This document shows positions 23,938 to 31,543 of a DNA stretch of 37,482 nt, piece after piece. This stretch comes from JBOHWJ01 sp050736615 (GTDB taxonomy: Bacteria; Desulfobacterota; Binatia; Binatales; Binataceae). The position numbers were made by a program, and so were the translations under genes. The notes beneath the pieces were generated by a model. That model searched no databases. It saw nothing but the letters and a program-made list of their open reading frames with translations, and had not been told where the DNA came from. How positions within the stretch are numbered: position 1 is the first letter of the stretch; the number at the start of each line of letters is the position of its first letter. The DNA lies in the NCBI GenBank assembly GCA_050736615.1, contig JBOHWL010000282.1, positions 1 to 37,482 on the forward strand, given 5' to 3'.

Positions 23938-24651
23938 TCGCCGCGCAGCATCAACACGCAAACTGAGATCGCCTTGGGGGCGATGTTCCCCGGCGGCCTG
24001 GCCTATCGGCGCGCCGACAGCGACGCGCCGAATGATCGCTATCGCCTATGGGAAGTACCCGGCGCGAGCCACGTATCGAATGACGGCAAGGCCGCTGTGA
24101 TCACGCTGCAGTTAAATGACGCGGAACTCGAGGGGATACTGCCGGCACAACTGGCGCCGATCGGATGCACGCATCAGCAATTCGTCAGTGGTCCCGCGAC
24201 TGGCGTGCCCGGGGTGGTGGACCCCAACAATTTTCCTTTCTCGTATGTCGCGAATGCGGCCTTCGCCGATCTGACCAAATGGATCGATTTCGATATTCCA
24301 CCACCGCGTGCGAAGCGTATCGAACTGACTGACACGACGCCGCCCGCGGTGGCCGTCGATCAATTCGGCAACGCCTTGGGAGGCGTGCGCACGCCGTTCC
24401 TGGACGTTCCGACCGCGACCTATAGCCCCGCGGATACGGTGGCTCACACGACCGTGTTTTCCGGCTTCTGCATCCTGTATGGCTACAATACGCCCTTCAG
24501 CGATGCGACGCTGGATTCGCTTTACAAGAATCACTTCGATTACGTCGTCAGGGTCGTGCTGGATACTTATGGCCTGGTGGCGCGAGGCTTCTGGCTTCCG
24601 CCCGACGCACAAACCGTCGTCACCCAGGCGTTACAGTCCGACGTTCCGTAG
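23938..24651 (+). pseudogene. Alpha/beta hydrolase-domain protein, 5'-truncated
   Basis: The open frame begins right after the methyltransferase stop and encodes about 237 residues. They match the C-terminal half of a family of long alpha/beta-hydrolase-domain proteins (Abhydrolase_10 type): RRADSDAPNDRYRLWEVPGASHV, WIDFDIPPPRAKRIEL, GGVRTPFLDVPTATY and a final helical part. The N-terminal half with the nucleophile region is missing, and only a TTG (23974) could start it. Its TAG stop lies in the terminal repeat of a family 1 element (TAGGGAAGCTC). I judge it a remnant, cut on the left by the methyltransferase segment. Confidence 0.7.
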
Positions 24652-24750
24652 GGAAGCTCTTCACAGGAGTTAATCTGTCGTTCCGAGCGTAGCGAGGAAT
24701 CCCGGATCCTTTGGTTTTTTCCGGGGGGCTTTAGCGGGATTCTTCACTGA
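24649..24750. repeat. Family 1 hairpin repeat, copy 3 (right arm lost)
   Basis: The left end TAGGGAAGCTCT is the reverse complement of the right end of copy 1, followed by CTGTCGTTCCGAGCGTAGCGAGG and AATCCCGG, and then CGGGATTCTTCACTG. The right outer arm is missing; other repeat sequence follows directly. Confidence 0.75.
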
Positions 24751-24975
24751 TTTTAGTGCGCTCGCAGACTCGTGGTCCTGGACGCGACTCGGGGACTCGT
24801 ACTCCCAAACGCAGCTCGCGGCGCCTTCGGCTTCGCTAATGCGCTCGGCTCCACTTCGCTCGGCCTGGTGCTTTTCGTACAGGGTGTGGAGACCGGGCAG
24901 GCCCATCAATCGTGATGATTATGCATTTTCCAACACCTCATTGGCGAATAAGCGAGCATGGGGATTTGGCAGTCG
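24652..24975. other. Repeat-filled intergenic region
   Basis: No gene. It contains the truncated family 1 element, GC-rich short inverted segments around 24760-24870, and the partial family 2 copy at 24880-24940. It separates the accessory region from rapZ. Confidence 0.6.
24880..24940. repeat. Family 2 repeat, partial second copy
   Basis: CAGGGTGTGGAGACCGGGC onward aligns, in the same orientation, with 5656-5715; about three quarters of positions agree by eye, with the cores CAGGGTGT, CAGGC and GTGATGAT kept. It lies about 19.2 kb from the first copy. Confidence 0.65.
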
Positions 24976-25842
24976 TTAATGGGCAATGTCGTGGTCGGTG
25001 AGATGGACCTGGAAGCCGCGGCTGGCCAGCCGCGCGGCCAGTTCCCGCGCCAGCACCGGCGAGCGATGGCGTCCGCCGGTACAGCCCAGCCCGATGGTCA
25101 GGTAGCTTTTGCCCTCGCGTTGATAGAGCGGGAGCAGAAAATCGAGCAGGTGTCCGACGTGTTCGATAAATTGCCGCGCCTCCGGCTGTGCCATCACGTA
25201 CGCGCGCACTGGCGCATCAAGGCCGCTCAACGGCCGTAGCTCGGCGACAAAGAACGGATTGGGAATAAAGCGCACGTCGAGAATCAGATCGCATCCGACC
25301 GGCTGTCCATATTTGTAGCCGAACGAAACCAGCGCCAGCGCCATGCTATCGCCGGTCTTCGCGCCCATCACCGCCGCCGTGATGATCTCGCGCAACTCGT
25401 GTACCGTGCGCGTGGTGGTGTCGATGACGCGCGTCGCGCGCTCGCGCATCTCGGCCAGCGCCAATCTCTCGCGCGTGATACTGTCGGCCACGCTGAGTCC
25501 GCTTTGCGCAAGCGGATGCGGCCGGCGGGTTTCCGAATAGCGGCGCGCCAGGACGTCGTCGGAAGCGTCCAGAAAGAGAATTTCAGGACGGAACCCGTCG
25601 CGTTCGAGTTCAGCGAACACCTGCGGCCAGCGCGGAAAAAAAATCTTCTCGCGGGCGTCGATGCCGAGCGCGACCCCGATTAATTGCGGCTCGTGGCTGG
25701 TGGCAAGCTTGACCACCGACGCGGCCAGCGCCACCGGCAGATTATCGACACAATAGAAACCCAAATCCTCCAGCACGCGCATCGCCGACGCCCGCCCCGA
25801 GCCAGACACGCCGGTGACGATAATCAGGCGACGCGGCGGCAT
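24976..25842 (-). CDS. rapZ: RapZ, nucleotide-binding RNase adapter protein
   Basis: RapZ proteins link cell-wall amino-sugar metabolism to RNA decay in enterics; the broader family binds nucleotides. The 288-residue protein has RVLEDLGFYCVDNLP (22-36), EILFLDASDDVLARRYSETRRPHPL (from about 85) and the C-terminal GLGCTGGRHRSP, all family blocks. The Walker A site reads GVSGSGRAS (11-19) where the family has G-x-S-G-S-G-K-S: the lysine is arginine and the serine is alanine, so ATP binding may be impaired. I start at ATG 25842, next to the conserved region; ATG 25908 would add 22 residues. Last gene of the rpoN-hpf-ptsN-rapZ set. Confidence 0.95.
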   Translation of the reverse strand: MPPRRLIIVTGVSGSGRASAMRVLEDLGFYCVDNLPVALAASVVKLATSHEPQLIGVALGIDAREKIFFPRWPQVFAELERDGFRPEILFLDASDDVLARRYSETRRPHPLAQSGLSVADSITRERLALAEMRERATRVIDTTTRTVHELREIITAAVMGAKTGDSMALALVSFGYKYGQPVGCDLILDVRFIPNPFFVAELRPLSGLDAPVRAYVMAQPEARQFIEHVGHLLDFLLPLYQREGKSYLTIGLGCTGGRHRSPVLARELAARLASRGFQVHLTDHDIAH

Positions 25843-25993
25843 TCCATGCCGGCGGCCGGAAGAGCGCTCGCGTTGCTTGGGAGCTGTTGCATGAACGACC
25901 GTCCTCATCGGATGCCGCAGCCATTTCCGATCCTGCAGAGTGGCGAGAACTCTCCTGGCCGCAATTGATTAGCCGACGGGCCGCAACGCCTTG

Positions 25994-26455
25994 CTAATAG
26001 CGGCTGTCCTCCTCGCTGATGATTCGATAAATTTCGGCGGCCTCCGTCGCCTTCATCAGGCTTTCGCGAAAAGCGGCGTCCTTGAACAGGCGCGAAACGC
26101 GCGCAAGCGCTTTCAGATGCAGGCTGGTGGAATCTTCCGGCGCGACCAGCACGAAAAACAGATGGGTCGGGCCGCCGTCGAGCGATTCAAAGTCGACCCC
26201 CCGCCGGTGACGTCCGAAGGCGCCGAGGATGTGATCGACGCCGCTGATTTTGCCATGTGGAATCGCGATGCCGTCGCCGATCGCAGTGGAACCCAGCCGT
26301 TCGCGCTCAGCCAGCACGGCGGCGAGATTGTCCACTTGGATTTCGCGATGTTTGACGGCCAGACGGGCCGCCAGTTCGTGCAGGATTTCCGGCTTGGACT
26401 GGCCTTGCAAGTCCGGTTCGATGTTCTCCGGATCGAGGATTTCAATGATCTTCAT
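25994..26455 (-). CDS. ptsN: PtsN, nitrogen-PTS EIIA protein
   Basis: EIIA of the nitrogen-related phosphotransferase system, a regulator that responds to phosphorylation rather than a sugar transporter. It has 153 residues with the phosphorylated H67 in IAIPHGK. Other family blocks are ERERLGSTAIGDGIAIPH, LFFVLVAPEDSTSLHLKALARVSRLF and the C-terminal AEIYRIISEED. It lies between hpf and rapZ as in Proteobacteria. Two hairpins separate it from hpf. Confidence 0.96.
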   Translation of the reverse strand: MKIIEILDPENIEPDLQGQSKPEILHELAARLAVKHREIQVDNLAAVLAERERLGSTAIGDGIAIPHGKISGVDHILGAFGRHRRGVDFESLDGGPTHLFFVLVAPEDSTSLHLKALARVSRLFKDAAFRESLMKATEAAEIYRIISEEDSRY

Positions 26456-26506
26456 TTTGTCGCGGGCGGCCTGACAAACTCGTTTTCAGGAACAGCTCCC
26501 TTCTGA

Positions 26507-26530
26507 CGGTGCCCCAGCGGCGGGGCACCG
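26507..26530 (-). other. Perfect 9-bp hairpin upstream of ptsN
   Basis: CGGTGCCCC (26507-26515) pairs fully with GGGGCACCG (26522-26530), with a 6-base loop. No T-run follows on the minus strand, so it is more likely an RNA stabiliser or processing site than a terminator. It ends about 50 bases before the ptsN start. Confidence 0.55.
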
Positions 26531-26543
26531 CTCGAGCGAATCG

Positions 26544-26576
26544 AAAAATAGCCACGGCTCGCGCCGACGCGAGCCG
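26544..26576 (-). terminator. Hairpin with T-run between hpf and ptsN
   Basis: CGGCTCGCG and CGCGAGCCG form a 9-bp stem with a 4-base loop (26555-26576). On the minus strand it is followed after 6 bases by TTTTT. It lies just after the hpf stop and could attenuate read-through into ptsN. Confidence 0.55.
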
Positions 26577-26589
26577 GCCGAGACCGGTC

Positions 26590-27039
26590 TCAGACGCGGC
26601 TCAAGTTCGACCCCGGGGCCAACTCCTCGGCCGCGCTCAGCACCTCGCCCGCCGATGGCGCGCGCACTTTGCTGGCTTTAACCTTGCCTAAACGGCCCTT
26701 AAGCTGGCGTCCGACCTTATCGGTGAGCAGGTCAATAACCGAATAGAGGTCCTTGGTCTCCTCCTGCGCGCTGACGGTGAGGCGTCCAGACTTCACAGTA
26801 ACTTCGCCATGCTGGCGATATTTGTCAACTGAAAGGATCAGATGCACCTCGCAGGCGCGCTTGAGATAGCGCGCGAGATGGGCAAGCTTGCGTTCAGCAT
26901 AGGTCCGGAGCGCGTCGGTGGGTGCGACGTGGCGGAAAGTGACGATCACTCCGGCCGGCGGTAAGGCGGCCCGGCGCGAGGAGCGGCGCGCCTTGCGCGC
27001 CAGCTTGCGGCTGCTTTTCCCTTCACGTGCTTTGGTCAT
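26590..27039 (-). CDS. hpf: Ribosome hibernation-promoting factor (short HPF/YfiA type)
   Basis: HPF binds the 30S decoding region and inactivates ribosomes in resting cells. The S30AE domain begins near residue 30: VIVTFRHVAPTDALRTYAERKLAHLARYLKRACEVHLILSVDKYRQHGEVTVKSGRL, then EETKDLYSVIDLLTDKVGRQLKGRLGK. At 149 residues it lacks the C-terminal dimerisation domain of long HPF. Unusually, about 29 residues rich in K, R and S precede the domain (MTKAREGKSSRKLARKARR...). I start at ATG 27039, preceded by AGAGAGGT at good spacing; ATG 27060 is possible. The gene follows rpoN. Confidence 0.93.
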   Translation of the reverse strand: MTKAREGKSSRKLARKARRSSRRAALPPAGVIVTFRHVAPTDALRTYAERKLAHLARYLKRACEVHLILSVDKYRQHGEVTVKSGRLTVSAQEETKDLYSVIDLLTDKVGRQLKGRLGKVKASKVRAPSAGEVLSAAEELAPGSNLSRV

Positions 27040-27197
27040 AGGCGATTGACCTCTCTTCATGGCCGGCCGGCGCGAGCCCACGACGACGGCTTGTTCGCCG
27101 CGACGGCGCAATACCCCGTGGCGACGAAATGAACCGGCATGGTCTGCAACCGGCATGTTTATGAACGTAAGCCATAACGGACGTTCGCGCTGCCATG

Positions 27198-28745
27198 CTA
27201 ACCCGGCTTTTTGCGCCGGCTGGAGGCGAGGATGCCGAGCGCCTGGCGATATTTCGCCACGGTTCGCCGCGCGATATTGATTTGGCCACGGCGCAGGATG
27301 TCGGCGATGGCCTGATCGGAGAGCGGGTTGTCGTTGCCCTCGGCGGCGACCAGCCCGCGGATTTTCTCTTTGACCGTTTCCGCGCTGATGTCCTCGCCGT
27401 CCGTGGCTTTGACCCCCGAGGTAAAAAAGAACTTGAGCTCGAAGATCCCTTGCGGCGTGTGTGCGTACTTGTTGGCGGTGGCGCGGCTGATGGTCGATTC
27501 GTGCATGCCGATATCCTCGGCGACGTCTTTGAGCACGAGCGGTCTGAGATGGCTGACTCCGTGTTCGAAAAAGGCGCGTTGGAAATTGACGATCGAGTTG
27601 GCCACCTTGAAGATGGTCTGTTGGCGCTGGTAAATCGATTTCACCAGCCATCGCGCTGAACGCAAGCGTTCCTGCAAATACTCCTTGGTCGCCGCCGGCG
27701 CCGAGCCGTCGTTGAGCACGCGCTGATAATAATTGGCCAGCCGCAGGCGCGGCACCGCGCTCTCGTTGAGCGTGACCATGAACTCGTCGCCGATTTTCTG
27801 GATGAAAACGTCGGGCACGATATAAGCCGGTTCCTGGCCGCCGTAATCGCGCCCCGGCTTGGGCTCGAGCACGGAGATGATCCTGGAGGTCTCGGCCACC
27901 ATCTCGAGCGTGACGCCGAGCGCCTTGGCGATTTCGCCATAGCGATGTTTTTCGAGCAGATCGAGGTGGTTCAGCACCACGCGCGCCGCCAGCGACTCCT
28001 CCATGCCAAGATTGGCCAGCTGGCTGTAAAGGCATTCGCGCAAATCGCGAGCGCCGACACCCGGCGGATCGAGCCGCTGTACGCGTTTGAGGACGCGCTC
28101 AACATGGGCCACGTCGGTTTCGAGTTGGGTTGCCAATTCCTCCAGCGGGGTTTCCAGATAGCCGTCGTCGCTGAGATTATAGATGATAGTAGCGCCGATA
28201 CGCTGGTCGGTCTGGTCGAGCGCCGACAGCCGCAATTGCCAAATCAGATGATCTTCGAGCGAAGTTTTGCGGGTCAGCGTATTTTCGAGCGTGCGGCGGT
28301 CGTCGTCCGGGTCGGCGGCTTCGCCGTCCTGCCAGTTATTGGAGTAATTCTCCAGGTATTCGCGCCAATCCAGCTTGTCGAGCCGGTTGAGCTCGCGCAA
28401 TTCGACGGCGGCGTCCGGCGCTTCGGTCGCGAGCGTTTCCGGGGACCGTTCCTCGACGGCCGGTTCCCATTCTTCGTTGGCGGGGTTGATTTCGGGTTCG
28501 GGCGCCAACGGCTCGGCCGCGGCCGGGGTTTGCTCGTCCGGTTCGTTTTCGCCATTGGCGGCGGCTTCGGCCACGCTCTGGTCGAGCGGCTCGAGCATGG
28601 GGTTCGAGTCGAGCTCGCTTTGCACCACCGCTTCCAATTCCGGCAAAGACAACTGGAGAATCTTGATCGCCTGCTGTAGCTGCGGCGTCATCACCAATTG
28701 CTGACGGAGCCGCAAATCTTGTCCGAGCTTTACTTCAAGAGCCAT
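27198..28745 (-). CDS. rpoN: RNA polymerase sigma-54 factor
   Basis: Sigma-54 directs RNA polymerase to -24/-12 promoters and needs AAA+ activators. The 515-residue protein has the Q- and L-rich activator-binding region I (LRLRQQLVMTPQLQQAIKILQLSLPEL), an acidic region II (about 55-130, rich in E, P, A), the core-binding domain, the helix-turn-helix (ESTISRATANKYAHTPQGIFELKFFF) and the RpoN box ARRTVAKYRQ (about 492-501). It starts 14 bases after lptA, so it is probably in the same transcript. Confidence 0.97.
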   Translation of the reverse strand: MALEVKLGQDLRLRQQLVMTPQLQQAIKILQLSLPELEAVVQSELDSNPMLEPLDQSVAEAAANGENEPDEQTPAAAEPLAPEPEINPANEEWEPAVEERSPETLATEAPDAAVELRELNRLDKLDWREYLENYSNNWQDGEAADPDDDRRTLENTLTRKTSLEDHLIWQLRLSALDQTDQRIGATIIYNLSDDGYLETPLEELATQLETDVAHVERVLKRVQRLDPPGVGARDLRECLYSQLANLGMEESLAARVVLNHLDLLEKHRYGEIAKALGVTLEMVAETSRIISVLEPKPGRDYGGQEPAYIVPDVFIQKIGDEFMVTLNESAVPRLRLANYYQRVLNDGSAPAATKEYLQERLRSARWLVKSIYQRQQTIFKVANSIVNFQRAFFEHGVSHLRPLVLKDVAEDIGMHESTISRATANKYAHTPQGIFELKFFFTSGVKATDGEDISAETVKEKIRGLVAAEGNDNPLSDQAIADILRRGQINIARRTVAKYRQALGILASSRRKKPG

Positions 28746-28759
28746 TAACCTGGTGGCAT

Positions 28760-29584
28760 TTACGGCGCCGGGTCGGCGGAGACCTGATTACCGCCGGCGG
28801 CCTGCACGCCTCCGGTGGCGCGACGCGTTGACTGATTATCACCGCTTTTCGTCGAGCGAGGGAAGAACACCGCGCGCGCGTCGCCATCGACCACGCTCTG
28901 GCCCGTTTGCAAATAGACCGTAATTTTACTGCCGGTGACCTGGTCAGCGCCGTTGTGGGCCACCGGATGACCGGTCAAGGCAATCGTATGGTCGGTTTGA
29001 TTCAGCACCGCGTGATCGCTGGTGACCCAGCGTCCGCCCTGGCTCATCCGCACGTTGCCGTCGGCAATCGCCTGATCAATTTCATGCGCCTGGGTATATT
29101 TGACCAACAAGGAATTGGTGGTGAGCACACCGCCCGCCTGCACCACCCGCACGTGTCCTTTGAAGCGCACGGTGTTGTTCTTGTAATCGAGCGACAACGA
29201 ATCCGCAGTGATGCTGATCGGGCCGTGATTGGCGGAGAATTGAGGAAACGGCGAGCTGTCGTCGTTTTGGGTATTTTTATCGTTCGGATTATTAGTTTTG
29301 GCCTTGACGGATGGCCCCGGCGAGCGCGGCTTGGCTGTTTTCGCGTGCCCCGCAAGCTTGGGCGCCTGACTGGCCGCCCTAGGGGTGGAAGCGCCTGACG
29401 CGGGCTTCGAAACTGATGCTTCATCCGCTTGCGCCCAGGCTTGCGAAGCTCCCGCCGTCAGGCTGACGCCTGTGACGAGAACCACGCCGAGCAGTATCGG
29501 CGCGATGAGCGATGCGGCGCGGGCCAGGAAAGTTCGCGCGCCGTCCCGTGTATTTGGATTGGGGCTTCCGGATTTAATCATCAA
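28760..29584 (-). CDS. lptA: LptA, lipopolysaccharide transport periplasmic protein
   Basis: LptA forms the periplasmic bridge that carries lipopolysaccharide from LptC to LptD. The 274-residue protein has a signal peptide (hydrophobic stretch about 20-50), a long low-complexity linker (about 52-115, rich in A, S, P, K, N) and then the OstA/LptA beta domain: ISITADSLSLDYKNNTVRFKGHVRVVQAGGVLTTNSLLVKY...IADGNVRMSQGGRWVTSDHAVLNQTDHTIALTG.P. The tail is again low complexity. LptB usually lies between lptA and rpoN; here there are only 14 bases. Confidence 0.93.
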   Translation of the reverse strand: MMIKSGSPNPNTRDGARTFLARAASLIAPILLGVVLVTGVSLTAGASQAWAQADEASVSKPASGASTPRAASQAPKLAGHAKTAKPRSPGPSVKAKTNNPNDKNTQNDDSSPFPQFSANHGPISITADSLSLDYKNNTVRFKGHVRVVQAGGVLTTNSLLVKYTQAHEIDQAIADGNVRMSQGGRWVTSDHAVLNQTDHTIALTGHPVAHNGADQVTGSKITVYLQTGQSVVDGDARAVFFPRSTKSGDNQSTRRATGGVQAAGGNQVSADPAP

Positions 29585-29631
29585 TGCGACTTCCGGACTC
29601 GTTCGTTAGTTACGCCGCACACAGGCCTTCT

Positions 29632-29753
29632 CCGTCATTCCGAACGGAATCCGCGAAATGAGGAATTCCGGATGAACTTGGGAAAAGAACAAACTTCCGG
29701 GATTCTTCGCCGCGTTGGGAATGACAAAGAATACTTGCGCGGAGCTTCCCTAG
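29632..29753. repeat. Family 1 hairpin repeat, copy 4, between lptC and lptA
   Basis: CGTCATTCCGAACGGAATCCGCGAAATGAGGAATTCCGG on the left (13 bases form the arm) and CTTCGCCGCGTTGGGAATGACA on the right, ending in the terminal GGAGCTTCCCTAG. The CTA at 29750-29752 is the stop codon of lptC read on the minus strand. Confidence 0.85.
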
Positions 29754-30361
29754 AAGGTCTTGCTGACGCCACCTTTTTGCCCCGGCGTGAAACGGCTGTT
29801 CACTTGGGCGAGCAAATTGAAGATTTGCGTGCGTGGATGCCCGCTCAGGCCAACACCGGTCACCGTCATGCCGTCGCCCACGATTTTGACCAGGCCCGGC
29901 GCATGCAATTCGTCACGGTCGGGCAGAAAGGTTGCGTCCGGCGTGGTCAACACATAATTGGCGTAATTCACGGTAATGCCGCCATGGAGATCCGCGCGGT
30001 CAACATGGTTGCCATTCATTTTCAAATCGACTTCGGGGGCGGTGAGCAGGGTCTCTTTGCCATCCTGAAACAGGGTCAAACGCGCGTCCTTAAGCACCAT
30101 GCTGGTTTTGCCGGCCGCGTAGTTGGCGTCGCGCGCGGTCAGCACCCATTGCCGCTGACCGCCTTTCATCTGCGTCCAATGGAAATTGTGAGCGTGCAGT
30201 AAAGCGCCCGGCATCATGCCGGCGGCGCGCTGAAGCGTCTCGCCGACCGACCGATGCCGCACCACCCAGACCGTGACAATCAGGATCGCGGTCAGCGCGA
30301 CAATTCCGCAAAACGCAAGCGTTTTGGCAATACGCCTGGGACTCATCCGAACATCCCCCAA
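29750..30361 (-). CDS. lptC: LptC, lipopolysaccharide export inner-membrane protein
   Basis: LptC is a membrane-anchored periplasmic protein that accepts lipopolysaccharide from LptB2FG and passes it to LptA. It has 203 residues: an N-terminal helix (about 13-33), then the beta domain (AHNFHWTQMKGGQRQWVLTARDANYAAGKTSMVLKDARLTLFQDGKETLLTAPEVDLKMNG...VNYANYVLTTPDATFLPDRDELHAPGLVKIVGDGMTVTGVGL). Its stop codon is in the end of the family 1 element, so the last few residues may be changed from the ancestral ones. It is the first visible gene of the lptC-lptA-rpoN operon. Confidence 0.9.
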   Translation of the reverse strand: MGDVRMSPRRIAKTLAFCGIVALTAILIVTVWVVRHRSVGETLQRAAGMMPGALLHAHNFHWTQMKGGQRQWVLTARDANYAAGKTSMVLKDARLTLFQDGKETLLTAPEVDLKMNGNHVDRADLHGGITVNYANYVLTTPDATFLPDRDELHAPGLVKIVGDGMTVTGVGLSGHPRTQIFNLLAQVNSRFTPGQKGGVSKTF

Positions 30362-30566
30362 CCGAATCGACGCTATCAGCCAGCCTTTTTTGAGTAAACC
30401 ACGTGATGAGCCGCGCGGCGACTCGTGCGGGACTGGTTAAAAGAGTTGAGCAAATTCGGGGCGCCGTCTATACGTGCTAAGCTCGAGCGAAGAGCTGGCG
30501 CGGGTCATTGGATGAACTAGCCGCGAGCGGAATGCCGCGCGCCGGCGGCGGAATAAAAATCTCTTA

Positions 30567-30594
30567 TTGCTTGATTACGGCTCTTTATTATAAA
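30567..30594 (+). promoter_or_regulatory. Probable sigma-70-type promoter of the 30660 gene
   Basis: TTGCTT and TATAAA with 16 bases between, inside an AT-rich stretch that stands out from the GC-rich surroundings. It ends 65 bases before the ATG at 30660. Confidence 0.5.
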
Positions 30595-30659
30595 AAGATA
30601 AACAGCCGAGTGGCGCTTACGCGCATGCGATGGAAGGCCAACAATGCGGAGGGGTTTCG

Positions 30660-30914
30660 ATGAACAAGATTTTGGTGCTTCAATTGGAAGCCATCAGCCA
30701 GGCGGCCGCGATTTGTTCGCAAACCATTCGAGACTATCCGGCGTCGGGGCGGAAATTCGCGGATATCTCCCGGTTTTTCGGCAATGTCCTGTTTGAATTC
30801 GAAAAACTGGCCGAGGCCAACGCCGCCGACTGGCCGCGGGTTTTCCATGAGGATGAAGCCGGCGCCGCCCCGGCTGACGACGAGGATGAGGACGACCCGG
30901 GGATGTTGAACTGA
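30660..30914 (+). CDS. Hypothetical 84-residue acidic protein
   Basis: Not recognised. The N-terminal 55 residues look helical (LVLQLEAISQAAAICSQTIRDYPASGRKFADISRFFGNVLFEFEKLAE), and the C-terminal quarter is very acidic with a D/E run (ADDEDEDDPG). There is no signal peptide. ATG 30660 has a near-ideal ribosome-binding site (GGAGGGG), which supports a real, well-translated gene. It is the first of three small plus-strand genes (then 31013 and 31544). Confidence 0.75.
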   Translation: MNKILVLQLEAISQAAAICSQTIRDYPASGRKFADISRFFGNVLFEFEKLAEANAADWPRVFHEDEAGAAPADDEDEDDPGMLN

Positions 30915-31012
30915 GGGAGCCGACCTTTTTTACCCCGCATTCGCTCTTTTTCATAAGGTTAGGATTTTTCGGGGCTAAACAGGATTTTCGCGAGGTTAAA
31001 AATGATCGCGCC

Positions 31013-31534
31013 ATGAGCGGCAATGGTAATCACAAAGCGGATCTTAAAAGACAAAGGCTGCGCGAGCTCCATGAGCGCAACGCCGCCGGGCGCGCCATGC
31101 TCGACGACTTCAAACGGCGCGCACGCAATCGCGTGGAAACCAAAATCGACAGCTTGACGTATTTAAAGGTAGGCAATCGCCTGGTGACCCGCGGGGAACT
31201 GATCCAGGTTTTTCAAGAGCTCGCGCAGATTGGATGTGGCGCTTTCATCGTCGGCCGCAAGGGTCGCTCGACGCGCTTTCACTGGAGTATCGCCCTGACC
31301 AGTGTGGGCCGCGTGGCCGCCGGCGAGGAGGTGCCGCTCGAGGCGATTTCCGAAGAAGAGCGGGAGCTGGCCAAACTTCCCGAAGAGGAAGTTGAGACCT
31401 ACGCCTTCCCGCTACGGCCCAACTTGAAAGTCGAGCTCGAATTGCCGATCGACCTTTCCTTCATGGAAGCTTCACGGCTGGCCGACTTTATCAAGACGCT
31501 GCCGTTTGACCGCAAATCAAGTGATCAGGGCTGA
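31013..31534 (+). CDS. Hypothetical 173-residue protein
   Basis: Not recognised by name. The first 45 residues are very basic and helical (DLKRQRLRELHERN...DDFKRRARNRVETKID). The centre GELIQVFQELAQIGCGAFIVGRKGRSTRFHWS suggests a small globular domain, and the end carries LKVELELPIDLSFMEASRLADFIKTLPF, a 'D-L-S/T-x-x-E-A-x-R-L' motif seen at the end of many small bacterial proteins of unknown function. Its ATG overlaps the TGA of a 4-codon frame (31002-31016) with a better-placed GAGG. It lies 9 bases before the next gene. Confidence 0.75.
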   Translation: MSGNGNHKADLKRQRLRELHERNAAGRAMLDDFKRRARNRVETKIDSLTYLKVGNRLVTRGELIQVFQELAQIGCGAFIVGRKGRSTRFHWSIALTSVGRVAAGEEVPLEAISEEERELAKLPEEEVETYAFPLRPNLKVELELPIDLSFMEASRLADFIKTLPFDRKSSDQG

Positions 31535-31543
31535 GGTACCTTC

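Noticed and set aside
26590..28035. A continuous minus-strand frame of 481 codons
   Set aside because: Only the last 149 codons are a gene (hpf). The rest reads rpoN in a wrong frame, giving R/A/G-rich sequence without homology.
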